NCBI RefSeq assembly: GCF_009932555.1
Contig: NZ_BLJO01000002.1
Location: forward strand, 21,379-85,378
Source: Steroidobacter agaridevorans
GTDB taxonomy: Bacteria > Pseudomonadota > Gammaproteobacteria > Steroidobacterales > Steroidobacteraceae
DNA length: 64,000 bases
Direction of reading: 5' to 3'
A program made the position numbers and the translations under genes. This document shows, in pieces, positions 1 through 8,408 of the stretch (the first letter of the stretch is position 1; the number at the start of each line of letters is the position of its first letter). The notes below the pieces were generated by a model that searched no databases, had not been told where the DNA came from, and saw nothing but the letters and a program-made list of their open reading frames with translations.

Positions 1-168
1 GTGCGCAAGGGCTACATCAAGGAGTCGCATGAGCGGGCGGAGGCGCCGCATCTAACACCTCGAACCCGCCATCACGTCAGCGCTGCCGGGTATCGCGCAT
101 ACAAGGACCGCCTGGAAGCGCATGGTTTGACCGAACTCAAGAGCACCTTTTCAGGAACCCGCGCATGA
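1..168 (+). CDS. C-terminal fragment of an unknown protein (5' end outside window)
   Basis: Frame 1 is open from the first base to a TGA at 166-168, giving the last 55 residues of a protein that begins before the window. The segment is rich in Arg, His and Lys and has no motif I recognise. Its stop overlaps the ATG of the next gene (ATGA at 165-168), the usual sign of translational coupling. It is therefore probably the first visible gene of the operon that runs to 4863. Function unknown. Confidence 0.5.
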   Translation: MRKGYIKESHERAEAPHLTPRTRHHVSAAGYRAYKDRLEAHGLTELKSTFSGTRA

Positions 169-665
169 GGAAGCTAGTCATGGCGCTGATCGGCCTCGCA
201 ATCGGCTGGTTAGTCGCGGAAGCCGTGGGTCTGTTACGGGTGAATCCACCCAATCTCATCATGCTGTATTGGATCGCAAGGGCCCTGAGCCTGATCATCT
301 TTGCCGTCGGTTTTGTGCTCATTCTTATCTCTTTCGCGCGACTCTTCCTGCCCAAGCTAAGGGCGAAGTCCGGACGTCGATCCGGTTGGTTCGCTGGTGT
401 TCACGCCTTCTTTTGCAATCCGTCACCGCTCGGGGCATTGCGTTCGCTGTGCGATCTGGTCCCCGGGCCGGCACTGCGCGCCTTGCTCATCACGTTCGTG
501 GCGGAGCAGGAGCGGCAAGTCGAAGATCTCACTAAGAAAAAGCGGGCGTACGCCGCCAATGGGGCGCGGGTCGTCACTTGGGTATTGTTTGTCTGGTATG
601 TCGCGAAGGGCGCGCTGTTTGCCATCACGGAGGTGTTCTCGCGCCAACGGCCTGGCAGTCCATGA
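165..665 (+). CDS. Small inner-membrane protein of unknown function
   Basis: This is a 166-residue protein with two strongly hydrophobic stretches near residues 4-25 and 33-60, a basic loop, then a third hydrophobic stretch near 137-155. It should be an integral inner-membrane protein. Between the second and third segments is a charged, helical stretch (about 110-130, with EQERQVEDLTKKKR) likely to face the cytoplasm. The ATG overlaps the upstream stop, and the next gene begins 45 bp downstream, so it belongs to the CYTH/HD/M78 operon. I recognise no family. It could serve as the membrane partner of the cassette, but that is inference only. Confidence 0.65.
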   Translation: MRKLVMALIGLAIGWLVAEAVGLLRVNPPNLIMLYWIARALSLIIFAVGFVLILISFARLFLPKLRAKSGRRSGWFAGVHAFFCNPSPLGALRSLCDLVPGPALRALLITFVAEQERQVEDLTKKKRAYAANGARVVTWVLFVWYVAKGALFAITEVFSRQRPGSP

Positions 666-710
666 ATGATTCCGCTCCACCTTCGATACATTCGATGAGA
701 GGTTGCGTCA

Positions 711-1631
711 TTGTCCAGCGTAGACGACTCGATTGATGTTTCGTTCGCTCAAGTTGCTGCGCCTCGGCAGAGCTTGGAGAACAAGATTCGTTTTCGGCCG
801 ACCACTCAGGTGAAGTTCCTGCTGTTGAAAGCATTGGCGGGGCAGGGGAGCGGGGCGCCGGATCAGAAGGTGCGGCAGCTGCTGGATATCGCCGATTTCA
901 GCATTCAGTCGAAGCAAGTCCAGATCCTGAGCGATGAGTACTTCGATGACGCCGACTTTTGCCTGCAGATGAGCGGGGCCGGATGCCGGGTTCGAACGCT
1001 GGGAAGTGAGCTCGAGCTGACCGTCAAGGCGTTGACTGCCACCAAGGTCTTCGGTGTTTTCAAACGCCAGGAGACGAGCGCCACGCTGACCTTACAGGAG
1101 TATCAAGACTTCAAGCAGAGCGGAGCACTGCCTGTTGCATTCCAGGAGCACGGCATCCCCATCAAGGGACCGCTGCAACTGAAGACGACGATCATCAACT
1201 CGCGGACGACCTACACGATGGTCAAGGCAGCGGAGCAGTATCTCTTGAGCGTCGATCATTTCATTGCCTATAACAGCGACCGACGCAATCGCTCCCGAGA
1301 TTTCGTGGAGTTGGAGATCGAGGCTGTCAATGAGGCCGCCCTTCAGGCAATGTCGGGCGTTCGCGAGAAGATTGGAAAGATTCTGAATTCCGAGCGAAAT
1401 TTTCGCTTCTCTACCGGCAGCAAGTACGACCTCGCGGTCCAGGCGCTCCACCTCAAGCGAAATCCATTGCTGCAGGATCTGTTGTCCGATGGAGTGAAGC
1501 TGGCCTACATCGGCATGGCCGTGTCGCTCCTTGGCATCATCCTCACCCTCCCGCTTTCTGCCGGCACACAGTTCGGGCTCTGCATCGTCGTGATCGCCGC
1601 GACCCTCCGACTCGTGTTCAAGCCCCACTAG
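711..1631 (+). CDS. Membrane-anchored CYTH (triphosphate-tunnel) domain protein
   Basis: The 306-residue product shows the order of charged strands expected of a CYTH/TTM fold: ENKIRF near residue 23, YFDDADF with a following Gly-Arg-x-Arg strand, ELELTVKA, FKRQETSATL, and an acidic FVELEIEAVNE strand near residue 200. CYTH enzymes bind triphosphate-containing nucleotides or polyphosphate in a metal-lined tunnel; VTC polymerases and CyaB/ThTPase belong here. The last 45 residues are two hydrophobic segments, so the domain is anchored in the membrane. An in-frame TGA at 696-698 forces the TTG start at 711, which has AGAGG 8 bases ahead. It lies 45 bp after the small membrane protein and 9 bp before the HD gene. 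The precise substrate cannot be read from sequence. Confidence 0.72.
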   Translation: MSSVDDSIDVSFAQVAAPRQSLENKIRFRPTTQVKFLLLKALAGQGSGAPDQKVRQLLDIADFSIQSKQVQILSDEYFDDADFCLQMSGAGCRVRTLGSELELTVKALTATKVFGVFKRQETSATLTLQEYQDFKQSGALPVAFQEHGIPIKGPLQLKTTIINSRTTYTMVKAAEQYLLSVDHFIAYNSDRRNRSRDFVELEIEAVNEAALQAMSGVREKIGKILNSERNFRFSTGSKYDLAVQALHLKRNPLLQDLLSDGVKLAYIGMAVSLLGIILTLPLSAGTQFGLCIVVIAATLRLVFKPH

Positions 1632-1640
1632 ACGAAGGCT

Positions 1641-3977
1641 ATGAAGACCGCCAAACCGCTGATCCATCGAGACCAGATCCACAGAGATACAACTTTCGAC
1701 CCACTATCGGTGGCGCTGCTCAATAGTGCGCCGTTGCAGCGACTGGGGCGTGTCTATCAGCTGGGCTATGCGCATCTGATCTTTCGCGGCGGCACGCATA
1801 CCCGGCTCAGTCACGTCATGGGCGCAAGTCATGTCGCCACACAGCTCGTCCTGAGTCTCAAAGAGAACTACGCCTCGAGCAATCTTCAGTTCTGTCCCCA
1901 GCAGGCGATTGCGCCGCAGAGCTTTCTGCCGTTCTCGGTTCCGGCAAAACAGAACAAAGAGCGCCGTGAGCAGACGCGCTTGGACAACCGGTGGTCGTTC
2001 GTTCTTCATGTTTGCAGATGGGCGGCGCTGCTGCATGACATTGGACACATTCCGATGGGACACACCCTGGAGGACGAGTACGAGCAGATCTACCCGAGGC
2101 ACGATGATTTTCGCAATCCTCGCCTGCGCAGTCTGTGGGTCGGTACAGAGGCGCAGCCCAGCGAGATACGAGCCATCCTCGAGGATGATGCACTGTATCC
2201 GCCGTCGTTTGCCAAGCTGGGGATCAGCTCCGTCGACGTCTTCGATACGGTGCTGCTCATCTGTTGTTATAAGGAAGATCGTCGCCGCTCAATGTCATTC
2301 GAGCAGCTACTGAACGAAGAGATTGCCGAGGGAGCTCAGGCTGATCCCGTTTCAACTCCTCATGAGTGCGACGTGTCCTTTTGTCGGCTGCTCTGCGAGA
2401 CCTACAGGCGCCAATGCGGGCCCAATGGTCGAGGCGCCTTCCGTGTATTCATGGCGGATCTTGTGACGAACACCATCTGCGCGGATTACCTGGATTATAT
2501 GCAGCGTGATCCGTACAACGTGGGGCTCGACGTGCTGAGCGATCCACGCGTGGCCGGCCGCTTCTATATCGGGAACCATCCGCTGTGGGGCAAACGGATG
2601 GCATTGTCACTCGTCGATCGGTCCGGGAAGTCGCGGCTGGACACCGCCTCCGGGGTGTTCGAGCTCGTGCGTCAACGCTTCCGCTTTGCGGAGACGATTT
2701 ATTACCACAAAACTAAGGTGGCGGCCTCCGCCATGTTCGTGAAGGCACTTGGGTTGCTTGAATCTCCGCCGGAGGCCTCAGGTCTTTTGAATCCGTCGGT
2801 GGAACTCGGCGATGTCGAGGCTCTGACCTCCAAGCTTATGGATGCCCCACGCACATTGCCGAAGCTGCGGGAGCAACATCTGCCGTTCAATCTTCTCAGC
2901 CCGGACATCGGCGACGATAGCATTCATCTTTTTCTCCAGCAGATGGCCTGGAAGCAGATCGAGGAGGCGTTGCCCAGGAAGACGAGCGAGCCGGATCAGA
3001 GCCGAGCTCTGGTCAAAGATGCGCTGGTAGCGATCTCTCTGCTCTCGGGCATCGTCCGGCGCAAGCTTTATAAGCAATGCTTCAGCATGGATGCGACGTT
3101 GACCAAGGAAGCACTCTGGATTCCGACGACTGACGAGCATTCTCTAGTCACTCTCATCACGCAGTTGCGGGAGAGGCACGCGCATCGATCCCTCATCGAG
3201 GAGGCGATGTGCAGCGCTGCCGGCGTCAACCCTGGGTCGTTCATCATCTATGTCCCTGAACGCAAGAGTCAGGCGAAGGGCGTGGAGACTTTTGCCATCA
3301 GTGGAGAGGGCGTGATCACCTTGGGTGATCACCCTCATCTGAGCAAAAAAATGCTCGAGCTGAACGAAGACTACAGAAATTTGTGGAGGATGCTGATCTT
3401 CGTCCATCCCGAGGTTTGCAAGGACAACATCGGCACATCGCAGGCAGTGGACGCGCTGATACTGGAACTCAGGAACATGGTGGATGAAGGGGTCGATACT
3501 GCGCCGGACTACTTGTCCCGGCCTCGTGTCGAGCAAGCCATCCAGGAGGGCTCGCGGATCGTCTATATCCCCAGAAGTCAGCGTGCAGCGGCCCAACGCC
3601 TCACATCGCTACTCAAATGTGCGGATCGCGAAGGCACGCCCATCTGCGCTCCGCTGCAGGAGGTCCGCGAGCTCGCCGCCCGCCGCAGTAAAACCATCGA
3701 TAGCGATGCGCATGCTTACTGTGCATTCATCGCCACGTGGCTGCCCACCAACGCGGGCAAGCTCGAGTCGTGGGCACAGACGGCAGTCGAAGAGCTCATC
3801 GATGGCGAGCTACACAAACAGATGTCTTCCGAGAGAGTGTTCGGCGCGGATGGCGGCGTGGGTGACTCCAATGACGCTCAGATTGCCGGCATCCTGCATC
3901 GAATTGCCGCCGACCTGAAGCGTCGCCACAACGGCCAGTTGAGCCACGACACCCAGATTGCGATGCCGACCGTGTGA
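1641..3977 (+). CDS. HD-domain phosphohydrolase, SAMHD1/dGTPase-like
   Basis: The N-terminal third matches HD phosphohydrolases of the dGTPase/SAMHD1 type: the opening DPLSVALLNSAPLQRLGRVY, His58 in RLSHVMGASH, the His-Asp pair in LHDIGHIPMGH near 132, and the distal Asp in ICADYLDYMQRD near 282. These enzymes remove triphosphate from dNTPs or act on related nucleotides. Between His58 and the HD pair is an insertion of about 60 residues. The C-terminal half (about 400-778) has no domain I recognise and is longer than in plain dGTPases. GAAGG lies only 2 bases before the ATG. The gene is sandwiched between the CYTH gene (9 bp) and the M78 gene (7 bp), so the three probably act together. Confidence 0.8.
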   Translation: MKTAKPLIHRDQIHRDTTFDPLSVALLNSAPLQRLGRVYQLGYAHLIFRGGTHTRLSHVMGASHVATQLVLSLKENYASSNLQFCPQQAIAPQSFLPFSVPAKQNKERREQTRLDNRWSFVLHVCRWAALLHDIGHIPMGHTLEDEYEQIYPRHDDFRNPRLRSLWVGTEAQPSEIRAILEDDALYPPSFAKLGISSVDVFDTVLLICCYKEDRRRSMSFEQLLNEEIAEGAQADPVSTPHECDVSFCRLLCETYRRQCGPNGRGAFRVFMADLVTNTICADYLDYMQRDPYNVGLDVLSDPRVAGRFYIGNHPLWGKRMALSLVDRSGKSRLDTASGVFELVRQRFRFAETIYYHKTKVAASAMFVKALGLLESPPEASGLLNPSVELGDVEALTSKLMDAPRTLPKLREQHLPFNLLSPDIGDDSIHLFLQQMAWKQIEEALPRKTSEPDQSRALVKDALVAISLLSGIVRRKLYKQCFSMDATLTKEALWIPTTDEHSLVTLITQLRERHAHRSLIEEAMCSAAGVNPGSFIIYVPERKSQAKGVETFAISGEGVITLGDHPHLSKKMLELNEDYRNLWRMLIFVHPEVCKDNIGTSQAVDALILELRNMVDEGVDTAPDYLSRPRVEQAIQEGSRIVYIPRSQRAAAQRLTSLLKCADREGTPICAPLQEVRELAARRSKTIDSDAHAYCAFIATWLPTNAGKLESWAQTAVEELIDGELHKQMSSERVFGADGGVGDSNDAQIAGILHRIAADLKRRHNGQLSHDTQIAMPTV

Positions 3978-3984
3978 GTCGACC

Positions 3985-4863
3985 ATGACGGCGCGCAAGC
4001 TCGAACAGCAGCGGTTCCGGCAGCTGGGGCTTCAGGCGGCTCAGGAGCTGCAGCGTCTGCACGGCGATCTCTTCGAGACTTATCCGATTCGATCCAGTCG
4101 TGTCGCGCGACGTCTCGGCATTCGCGTAGTACGCAGCGATGTCGCCGCCGAGCGGGGGCGAATCTATCTTGGCACGGGGCTCGCGCGCGAGGATTCGCAT
4201 GCCGTTATCTATTTGAGCTCGGCCCAACGTTTAGAAGATGCGCGATTCGATCTGGCGCATGAGATAGGGCATGCGGTGCTTCACCAGAGCCCGCATGAGG
4301 TGCACGGTCGTCTTCCGGTCGATAGCCACGAGGCGTTCGCGAACGCCTTCGCCTCGTCGTTGCTAGTGCCGAGCAACTGCGAATCGGAGATCGTACGCCG
4401 CTTGAGCTTGTGCACGACGCCCGACGATATGCTCGCGCTTGCCGGTTCATTTGGGATCTCGGTGCCCAGGTTGTTTTCGGCCATTTCATTGAGGCCGCAC
4501 TGGATGCAAGGTATCGACTCGGTGTGGCTGCGCATTCGCCTGATGACCCATCCGTATGGGCGTGGCAGAAATGCCAAGAAGCTGCGGATCGATCACCTGC
4601 TGTTTGACTACTCACGCACCTTCATGCCGCGATATCAAGGCATCGCCAGCTGCATGAGCCCGAGCGATTGGTTCGACTCGCTTTCGGTCGGGGCGAACTC
4701 GAGCGCTCGGGTGGTGACTCTGAGGCATTGGAGCCGGAATGCGGCGGGGGATCGGACACGATTCTCCCGTGCCGAGACAACGATGAGGGCGACAGTGAAG
4801 CGGCTGGCGGCGTTCAGAGGAGCATTTACGGAAATGTTCCTGCTGTCTCTAGTACCGGTGTGA
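3985..4863 (+). CDS. ImmA/IrrE-like M78 metallopeptidase
   Basis: The product carries the zinc-peptidase motif HEIGH at residues 92-96, inside RFDLAHEIGHAVLHQ, followed by the downstream FANAFASSLLVP segment typical of M78 (DUF955) proteins. ImmA cleaves a phage repressor and IrrE acts in the radiation-damage response; other members sit in toxin-antitoxin and mobile-element regulation. No HTH is obvious in the N-terminal region. The C-terminal 130 residues are basic and unassigned. I chose ATG 3985, 7 bases after the HD gene's stop. An upstream in-frame ATG at 3958 would overlap the HD gene by 20 bp and is possible. It is the last gene of the operon. Confidence 0.8.
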   Translation: MTARKLEQQRFRQLGLQAAQELQRLHGDLFETYPIRSSRVARRLGIRVVRSDVAAERGRIYLGTGLAREDSHAVIYLSSAQRLEDARFDLAHEIGHAVLHQSPHEVHGRLPVDSHEAFANAFASSLLVPSNCESEIVRRLSLCTTPDDMLALAGSFGISVPRLFSAISLRPHWMQGIDSVWLRIRLMTHPYGRGRNAKKLRIDHLLFDYSRTFMPRYQGIASCMSPSDWFDSLSVGANSSARVVTLRHWSRNAAGDRTRFSRAETTMRATVKRLAAFRGAFTEMFLLSLVPV

Positions 4864-4924
4864 AATCTCGAGTTCAGCCGGCTACACTCAAGCTCAGGAG
4901 TGCCTGGAGCCTTCGGAGACCTCC

Positions 4925-6118
4925 ATGATTACGCGCCGAGGAATGCTTGCTGGCATGGGCGGAGCCGTCCTGGTGGGCGATCTCGGATCGTTGCCTGGCC
5001 ATGCACTGGCAGCCGAGACCCCCGAGCTCGAGCTGTTCGCGCTACGGCAGAAAAAGCCCCTGATCAAGCAGACGTTCCGGCCGCCGAACTTCGAGACGCC
5101 GTTGGCGGATCTGCGGTCGGAGTTCACAGCCAACGATGCCTTCTTCGTACGCTACCATCTCGCCAACATCCCCGAGGTGGATGTGCGGAGCTGGCGGCTG
5201 CGCGCAGGCGGTGAGAGCGCCGGCCGCACGCACGAGTGGCGGCTCGACGATCTCAGGCGCGACTTCGAGAAGGTGAGTGTCGCCGCGATCAATCAATGCT
5301 CGGGGAATCGGCGTGGGCTGTTCACTCCCCGGGTTCCCGGCGTGCAGTGGCAGTACGGTGCGATGGGCAATGCCACCTGGACCGGAGTGCGTCTGCGCGA
5401 TGTGCTGCAGAAGGTCGGTGTGCGCCCGGATGCAGTTGAGGTCGTCTTCGACGGTGCGGACGCCGCGCTGCTGGGAGGCACGCCGGACTTCGTGAAGAGT
5501 TTACCGGTCGAGCGCGCGCTCGATGAGAACACGCTCATCGCCTTCGAGATGAATGGCCATCCGCTCCCACACTGGAATGGCGCACCGGCGCGCTTGGTCG
5601 TCCCGGGATGGACAGCGACCTACTGGGTGAAGCATCTCACGGAGATCCGCATCGTGCCCAAGGCCTACGAGGGCTTTTGGATGCAGAAGGCCTACCGCGT
5701 GCCCACGGGTGTTTTTCCCGGCGCAGTCTTCAAAAGTCAGGAAGGACCGGAGACCACACCGATCACGGAGATGGTGGTCAATTCGCTCATCACGAGTCAT
5801 GAGTCCGGCGCGCGTTTGACCCGTGGCCAGCGCGCCGAGCTTAGCGGCTGGGCATGGGACAACGGCGCTGGAATCGCAAAGGTCGAGATCTCCCAGGATG
5901 GGGGTCGCGTATGGCGAGGCGCGATGCTTGGCCGGGATCTTGGGCGTTACGCGTGGCGGGGATTCACGTTACCGATCGATACCACGCAGGGTGGGCCGAT
6001 CACCGTCGCGGTCCGCGCGACGAGTCGCAACGGGACTCAGCAGTCGGAGAAGCTTACGCCGAACCCGTCGGGCTATCACCACAACATCATCCAGACACTG
6101 CAGCTGGAGGTGACATGA
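4925..6118 (+). CDS. sorA: Periplasmic sulfite:cytochrome c oxidoreductase, molybdopterin subunit
   Basis: This 397-residue protein has a twin-arginine start (TRRGMLAGMGG), a sulfite-oxidase molybdopterin domain with the molybdenum-ligand Cys125 in NQCSGNRRG, and a C-terminal Ig-like dimerisation domain (KVEISQDGGRVW onward). Such enzymes oxidise sulfite to sulfate in the periplasm and pass electrons to cytochrome c. The next gene, overlapping by 4 bp (ATGA), encodes a single-haem cytochrome, matching the SorA/SorB heterodimer. CGGAG lies 8 bases ahead of the ATG. Other members of the family reduce oxidised methionine (MsrP/YedY), but the paired cytochrome and the C-terminal domain favour the sulfite-oxidising type. 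Confidence 0.85.
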   Translation: MITRRGMLAGMGGAVLVGDLGSLPGHALAAETPELELFALRQKKPLIKQTFRPPNFETPLADLRSEFTANDAFFVRYHLANIPEVDVRSWRLRAGGESAGRTHEWRLDDLRRDFEKVSVAAINQCSGNRRGLFTPRVPGVQWQYGAMGNATWTGVRLRDVLQKVGVRPDAVEVVFDGADAALLGGTPDFVKSLPVERALDENTLIAFEMNGHPLPHWNGAPARLVVPGWTATYWVKHLTEIRIVPKAYEGFWMQKAYRVPTGVFPGAVFKSQEGPETTPITEMVVNSLITSHESGARLTRGQRAELSGWAWDNGAGIAKVEISQDGGRVWRGAMLGRDLGRYAWRGFTLPIDTTQGGPITVAVRATSRNGTQQSEKLTPNPSGYHHNIIQTLQLEVT

Positions 6119-6486
6119 GCAACCGAGCGCTGGCTTTCGCACTCACGCTCTGCGCCGGCGCGGCGATGCCATCGCACGCGGGCGAGGAGAGCATACGGCT
6201 GAAGGAGGGGATGGGTCGCGATGTGACAACCGCACGTTGCGCGGTCTGTCATAGCCTCGATTACATCATCATGGTCGCGCCTGTGATGAATCGGGCAGCG
6301 TGGGAGAAGAGTGTTCGAAAGATGATCGACGTCTTCGGCGCGCCCATGATTGAACAAGACGCCCGGTCGATCGTCGAGTATCTGGGTAAGCATTACTCCG
6401 TCTCAGAGGCGCCCGCGCAATCGATTCAACCACCGGTGCCCGCACGCGCGGCAATGACGATGGGCGTAACGGAGCAGACCGACTGA
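6115..6486 (+). CDS. sorB: Cytochrome c subunit of sulfite oxidoreductase
   Basis: The 123-residue product has a Sec signal peptide (to about residue 22) and one haem c motif, CAVCH at residues 42-46. Downstream Met residues (for example in APVMNRAAW) could be the axial ligand. The ATG overlaps the stop of the molybdopterin subunit, as expected for a SorAB pair in which this protein takes electrons from the molybdenum centre. The last 30 residues are Pro/Ala rich and probably disordered. The gene ends with TGA at 6484-6486. Confidence 0.82.
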   Translation: MSNRALAFALTLCAGAAMPSHAGEESIRLKEGMGRDVTTARCAVCHSLDYIIMVAPVMNRAAWEKSVRKMIDVFGAPMIEQDARSIVEYLGKHYSVSEAPAQSIQPPVPARAAMTMGVTEQTD

Positions 6487-6734
6487 TAGGACTGCCCTGC
6501 ACAGGGCAAGTCCACCGTTTGCTGACGCGATGTTTGCGTCAGCCGAAGGCGCCAAATTGGCTCCACGCTTTTTCCGCTTTCTGGTGCTTTTCAAGGCCGC
6601 CAACCTGCACAATCCTGGCGTATGAGCCGATCGCGACACGCTCGCATCGAGCATTGAGCGGCGCGGTTTCAGCATCGCTCTCGGCAGCTACCGTGGCTCG
6701 CGGCATGACACGCCGAATGCGAGGAGACCATTCC

Positions 6735-7652
6735 ATGAAGGCGATCGTGGTGACAGACCAGGCCGCGGGAACGGCCGGGATGAAGTTGGTGGAGCGGCCC
6801 GAGCCGCTGCCAGCGATAAACGACGTCGTCATTCGGGTTCATGCGGCGGGATTCGTCGCGACGGAGTTGGCGTGGCCATCGACTTGGACGGACCGCCTCG
6901 GGCTTGACCGGACGCCGTCGATTCCCGGGCACGAATTGGCAGGCGTGGTCACCGCCCTTGGCTATGGCACGACCGGGCTGTCGGTGGGACAGCGAGTGTT
7001 CGGCCTCACGGACTGGTATCGCGACGGCACCCTTGCCGAGTACGCGGCCGTTGAGGCACGTAACCTCGCGCCGTTGCCAGGTGACGTCGACTTCACGGTC
7101 GGTGCGAGTCTGCCAGTCTCGGGTCTGACCGCGTGGCAGGGATTATTCGACCACGGCCGCCTTCAGGCGGGGCAGAGCGTCCTCGTGCATGGCGCGGCCG
7201 GCGCAGTCGGCTCGATGGTGACGCAGCTTGCGCGAGAGGTCGGCGCTTACGTCATCGGCACGGGGCGCGCCGCTGACCGACAGACGGTGCTCGACTTCGG
7301 CGCACGCGAGTTCGTCGATCTCGAGAACGATGTGCTCGAAGATGTGTGCAGCGTGCATCTGGTGTTCGATGTCATCGGCGGCGACATCGGCAAGCGGTCC
7401 GCAGGCCTGATTCGAGCCGGCGGAACGCTGGTGTCCATCGTCGGGCCGCCCGAGGCGCGACCCTCAGAGGGCCGGTCGATCGACTTCGTTGTCGAGTCTG
7501 ATCGTGCCCAACTCAGTGAGATCGTCCAGCGCGTGCGGGACGGCCGTCTGCGAACGAACATCGGCAAGGTCTCCACGCTCGAGGCCGCCGTCGCCACCTT
7601 CAACTCGACCGAGCGACGCAAGGGCAAGACGATCATCCGCCCCCGGCCTTGA
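6735..7652 (+). CDS. NADP-dependent medium-chain quinone/alkene reductase
   Basis: The product is a zinc-free medium-chain dehydrogenase/reductase of 305 residues. It has the GroES-like N-terminal half (PGHELAGVVTALG), and a Rossmann half with VLVHGAAGAVGSM as the nucleotide-binding loop. The catalytic zinc Cys/His set of alcohol dehydrogenases is absent, which points to quinone oxidoreductase-type members. The reading frame is open upstream to 6519, but ATG 6735 is the sensible start: it begins the conserved MKAIVV strand and has GAGGAG 8 bases ahead. It stands alone, 248 bp after sorB. Substrate unknown. Confidence 0.82.
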   Translation: MKAIVVTDQAAGTAGMKLVERPEPLPAINDVVIRVHAAGFVATELAWPSTWTDRLGLDRTPSIPGHELAGVVTALGYGTTGLSVGQRVFGLTDWYRDGTLAEYAAVEARNLAPLPGDVDFTVGASLPVSGLTAWQGLFDHGRLQAGQSVLVHGAAGAVGSMVTQLAREVGAYVIGTGRAADRQTVLDFGAREFVDLENDVLEDVCSVHLVFDVIGGDIGKRSAGLIRAGGTLVSIVGPPEARPSEGRSIDFVVESDRAQLSEIVQRVRDGRLRTNIGKVSTLEAAVATFNSTERRKGKTIIRPRP

Positions 7653-7833
7653 GCGTCTGATTGATCTCACCGCCCGGTGGCTGCCGCACATCTGATGCAC
7701 TCATCAGGCTCCGCGTGCCAAGCACATGCACAGCCATTCTCGGTTGCAACGAAACCCGGTCGCTCCTTGCCCCGTTTGAAACTCCACGTGCAGTTCGGGC
7801 GTACTGTTCGCAAGCTAACGTCAGGAGTGTATT

Positions 7834-8121
7834 GTGACTTCCAAACTCAGGCTGTTGGTGATGTTGGCGTGCGGCTTTTGGATGTCCGTTGCCGCCGCCG
7901 AGGATCCCGCAAATAGCAAACTACTGAAGCAATGCGAGTCGGCCAAGGGGCAAGTGAAGCGCGAGTGTGAGGCGGTGGCGAAAAAGATGATCAAGAAACA
8001 GCCTGCAGCGGACGAGCGCGAGGACACCACGGATCAGGACATCACGCATTCGAGTCCTGCGATGACAACTCCGACGGAGGCGAAGAAGGAGGAGAGGGTG
8101 AAGCAAAAGCCGCCGGGCTAG
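7834..8121 (+). CDS. Small exported charged protein
   Basis: This 95-residue protein starts at GTG with AGGAG 6 bases upstream. A Sec signal peptide (about residues 1-22, ending near AAA) is followed by a short helical segment with two Cys residues (about 32 and 44) and a Lys/Glu-rich, low-complexity tail. It is probably periplasmic. I recognise no family and the neighbours give no hint of function. Confidence 0.6.
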   Translation: MTSKLRLLVMLACGFWMSVAAAEDPANSKLLKQCESAKGQVKRECEAVAKKMIKKQPAADEREDTTDQDITHSSPAMTTPTEAKKEERVKQKPPG

Positions 8122-8304
8122 TCCTGCAATGCGCACTGTGCAAGACGTGCTCATGCGCCATCTCCAAAGTGCCTTTCACGTTTTGGCAAAGTAACGAAAC
8201 ACCGCCCGAAGCCCCAGTTGCGCTGCCGTTCAGCCACACGCATCGCGACTCGGCGCTGCCCTCGTTCTCGCTCGACGCTTGCGGCGATACTGATCGCTGG
8301 TGGC

Positions 8305-8332
8305 AGAGAATCTTATCCCAATTAGAGAATCT
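8305..8332 (+). repeat. Two direct 9-bp repeats upstream of the beta-lactamase-like gene
   Basis: AGAGAATCT occurs at 8305-8313 and again at 8324-8332, 19 bp start to start, about two turns of the helix. The pair lies about 80 bp before the ATG of the serine hydrolase at 8409, in an AT-rich island. This spacing suits an activator or repressor binding on one face of the DNA. No regulator can be assigned. Confidence 0.35.
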
Positions 8333-8408
8333 GTTGCCTATTTAGACAATCATCAATAACATGCCTCTGCGCGTCGGGCCGGTCCTCGGTTGAGGTCAGT
8401 GGACACTC

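Noticed and set aside
1092-1682. 196-codon open frame on the minus strand
   Set aside because: It lies fully across the CYTH gene, has an Arg/His-rich composition typical of the reverse strand of GC-rich coding DNA, and no start signal.
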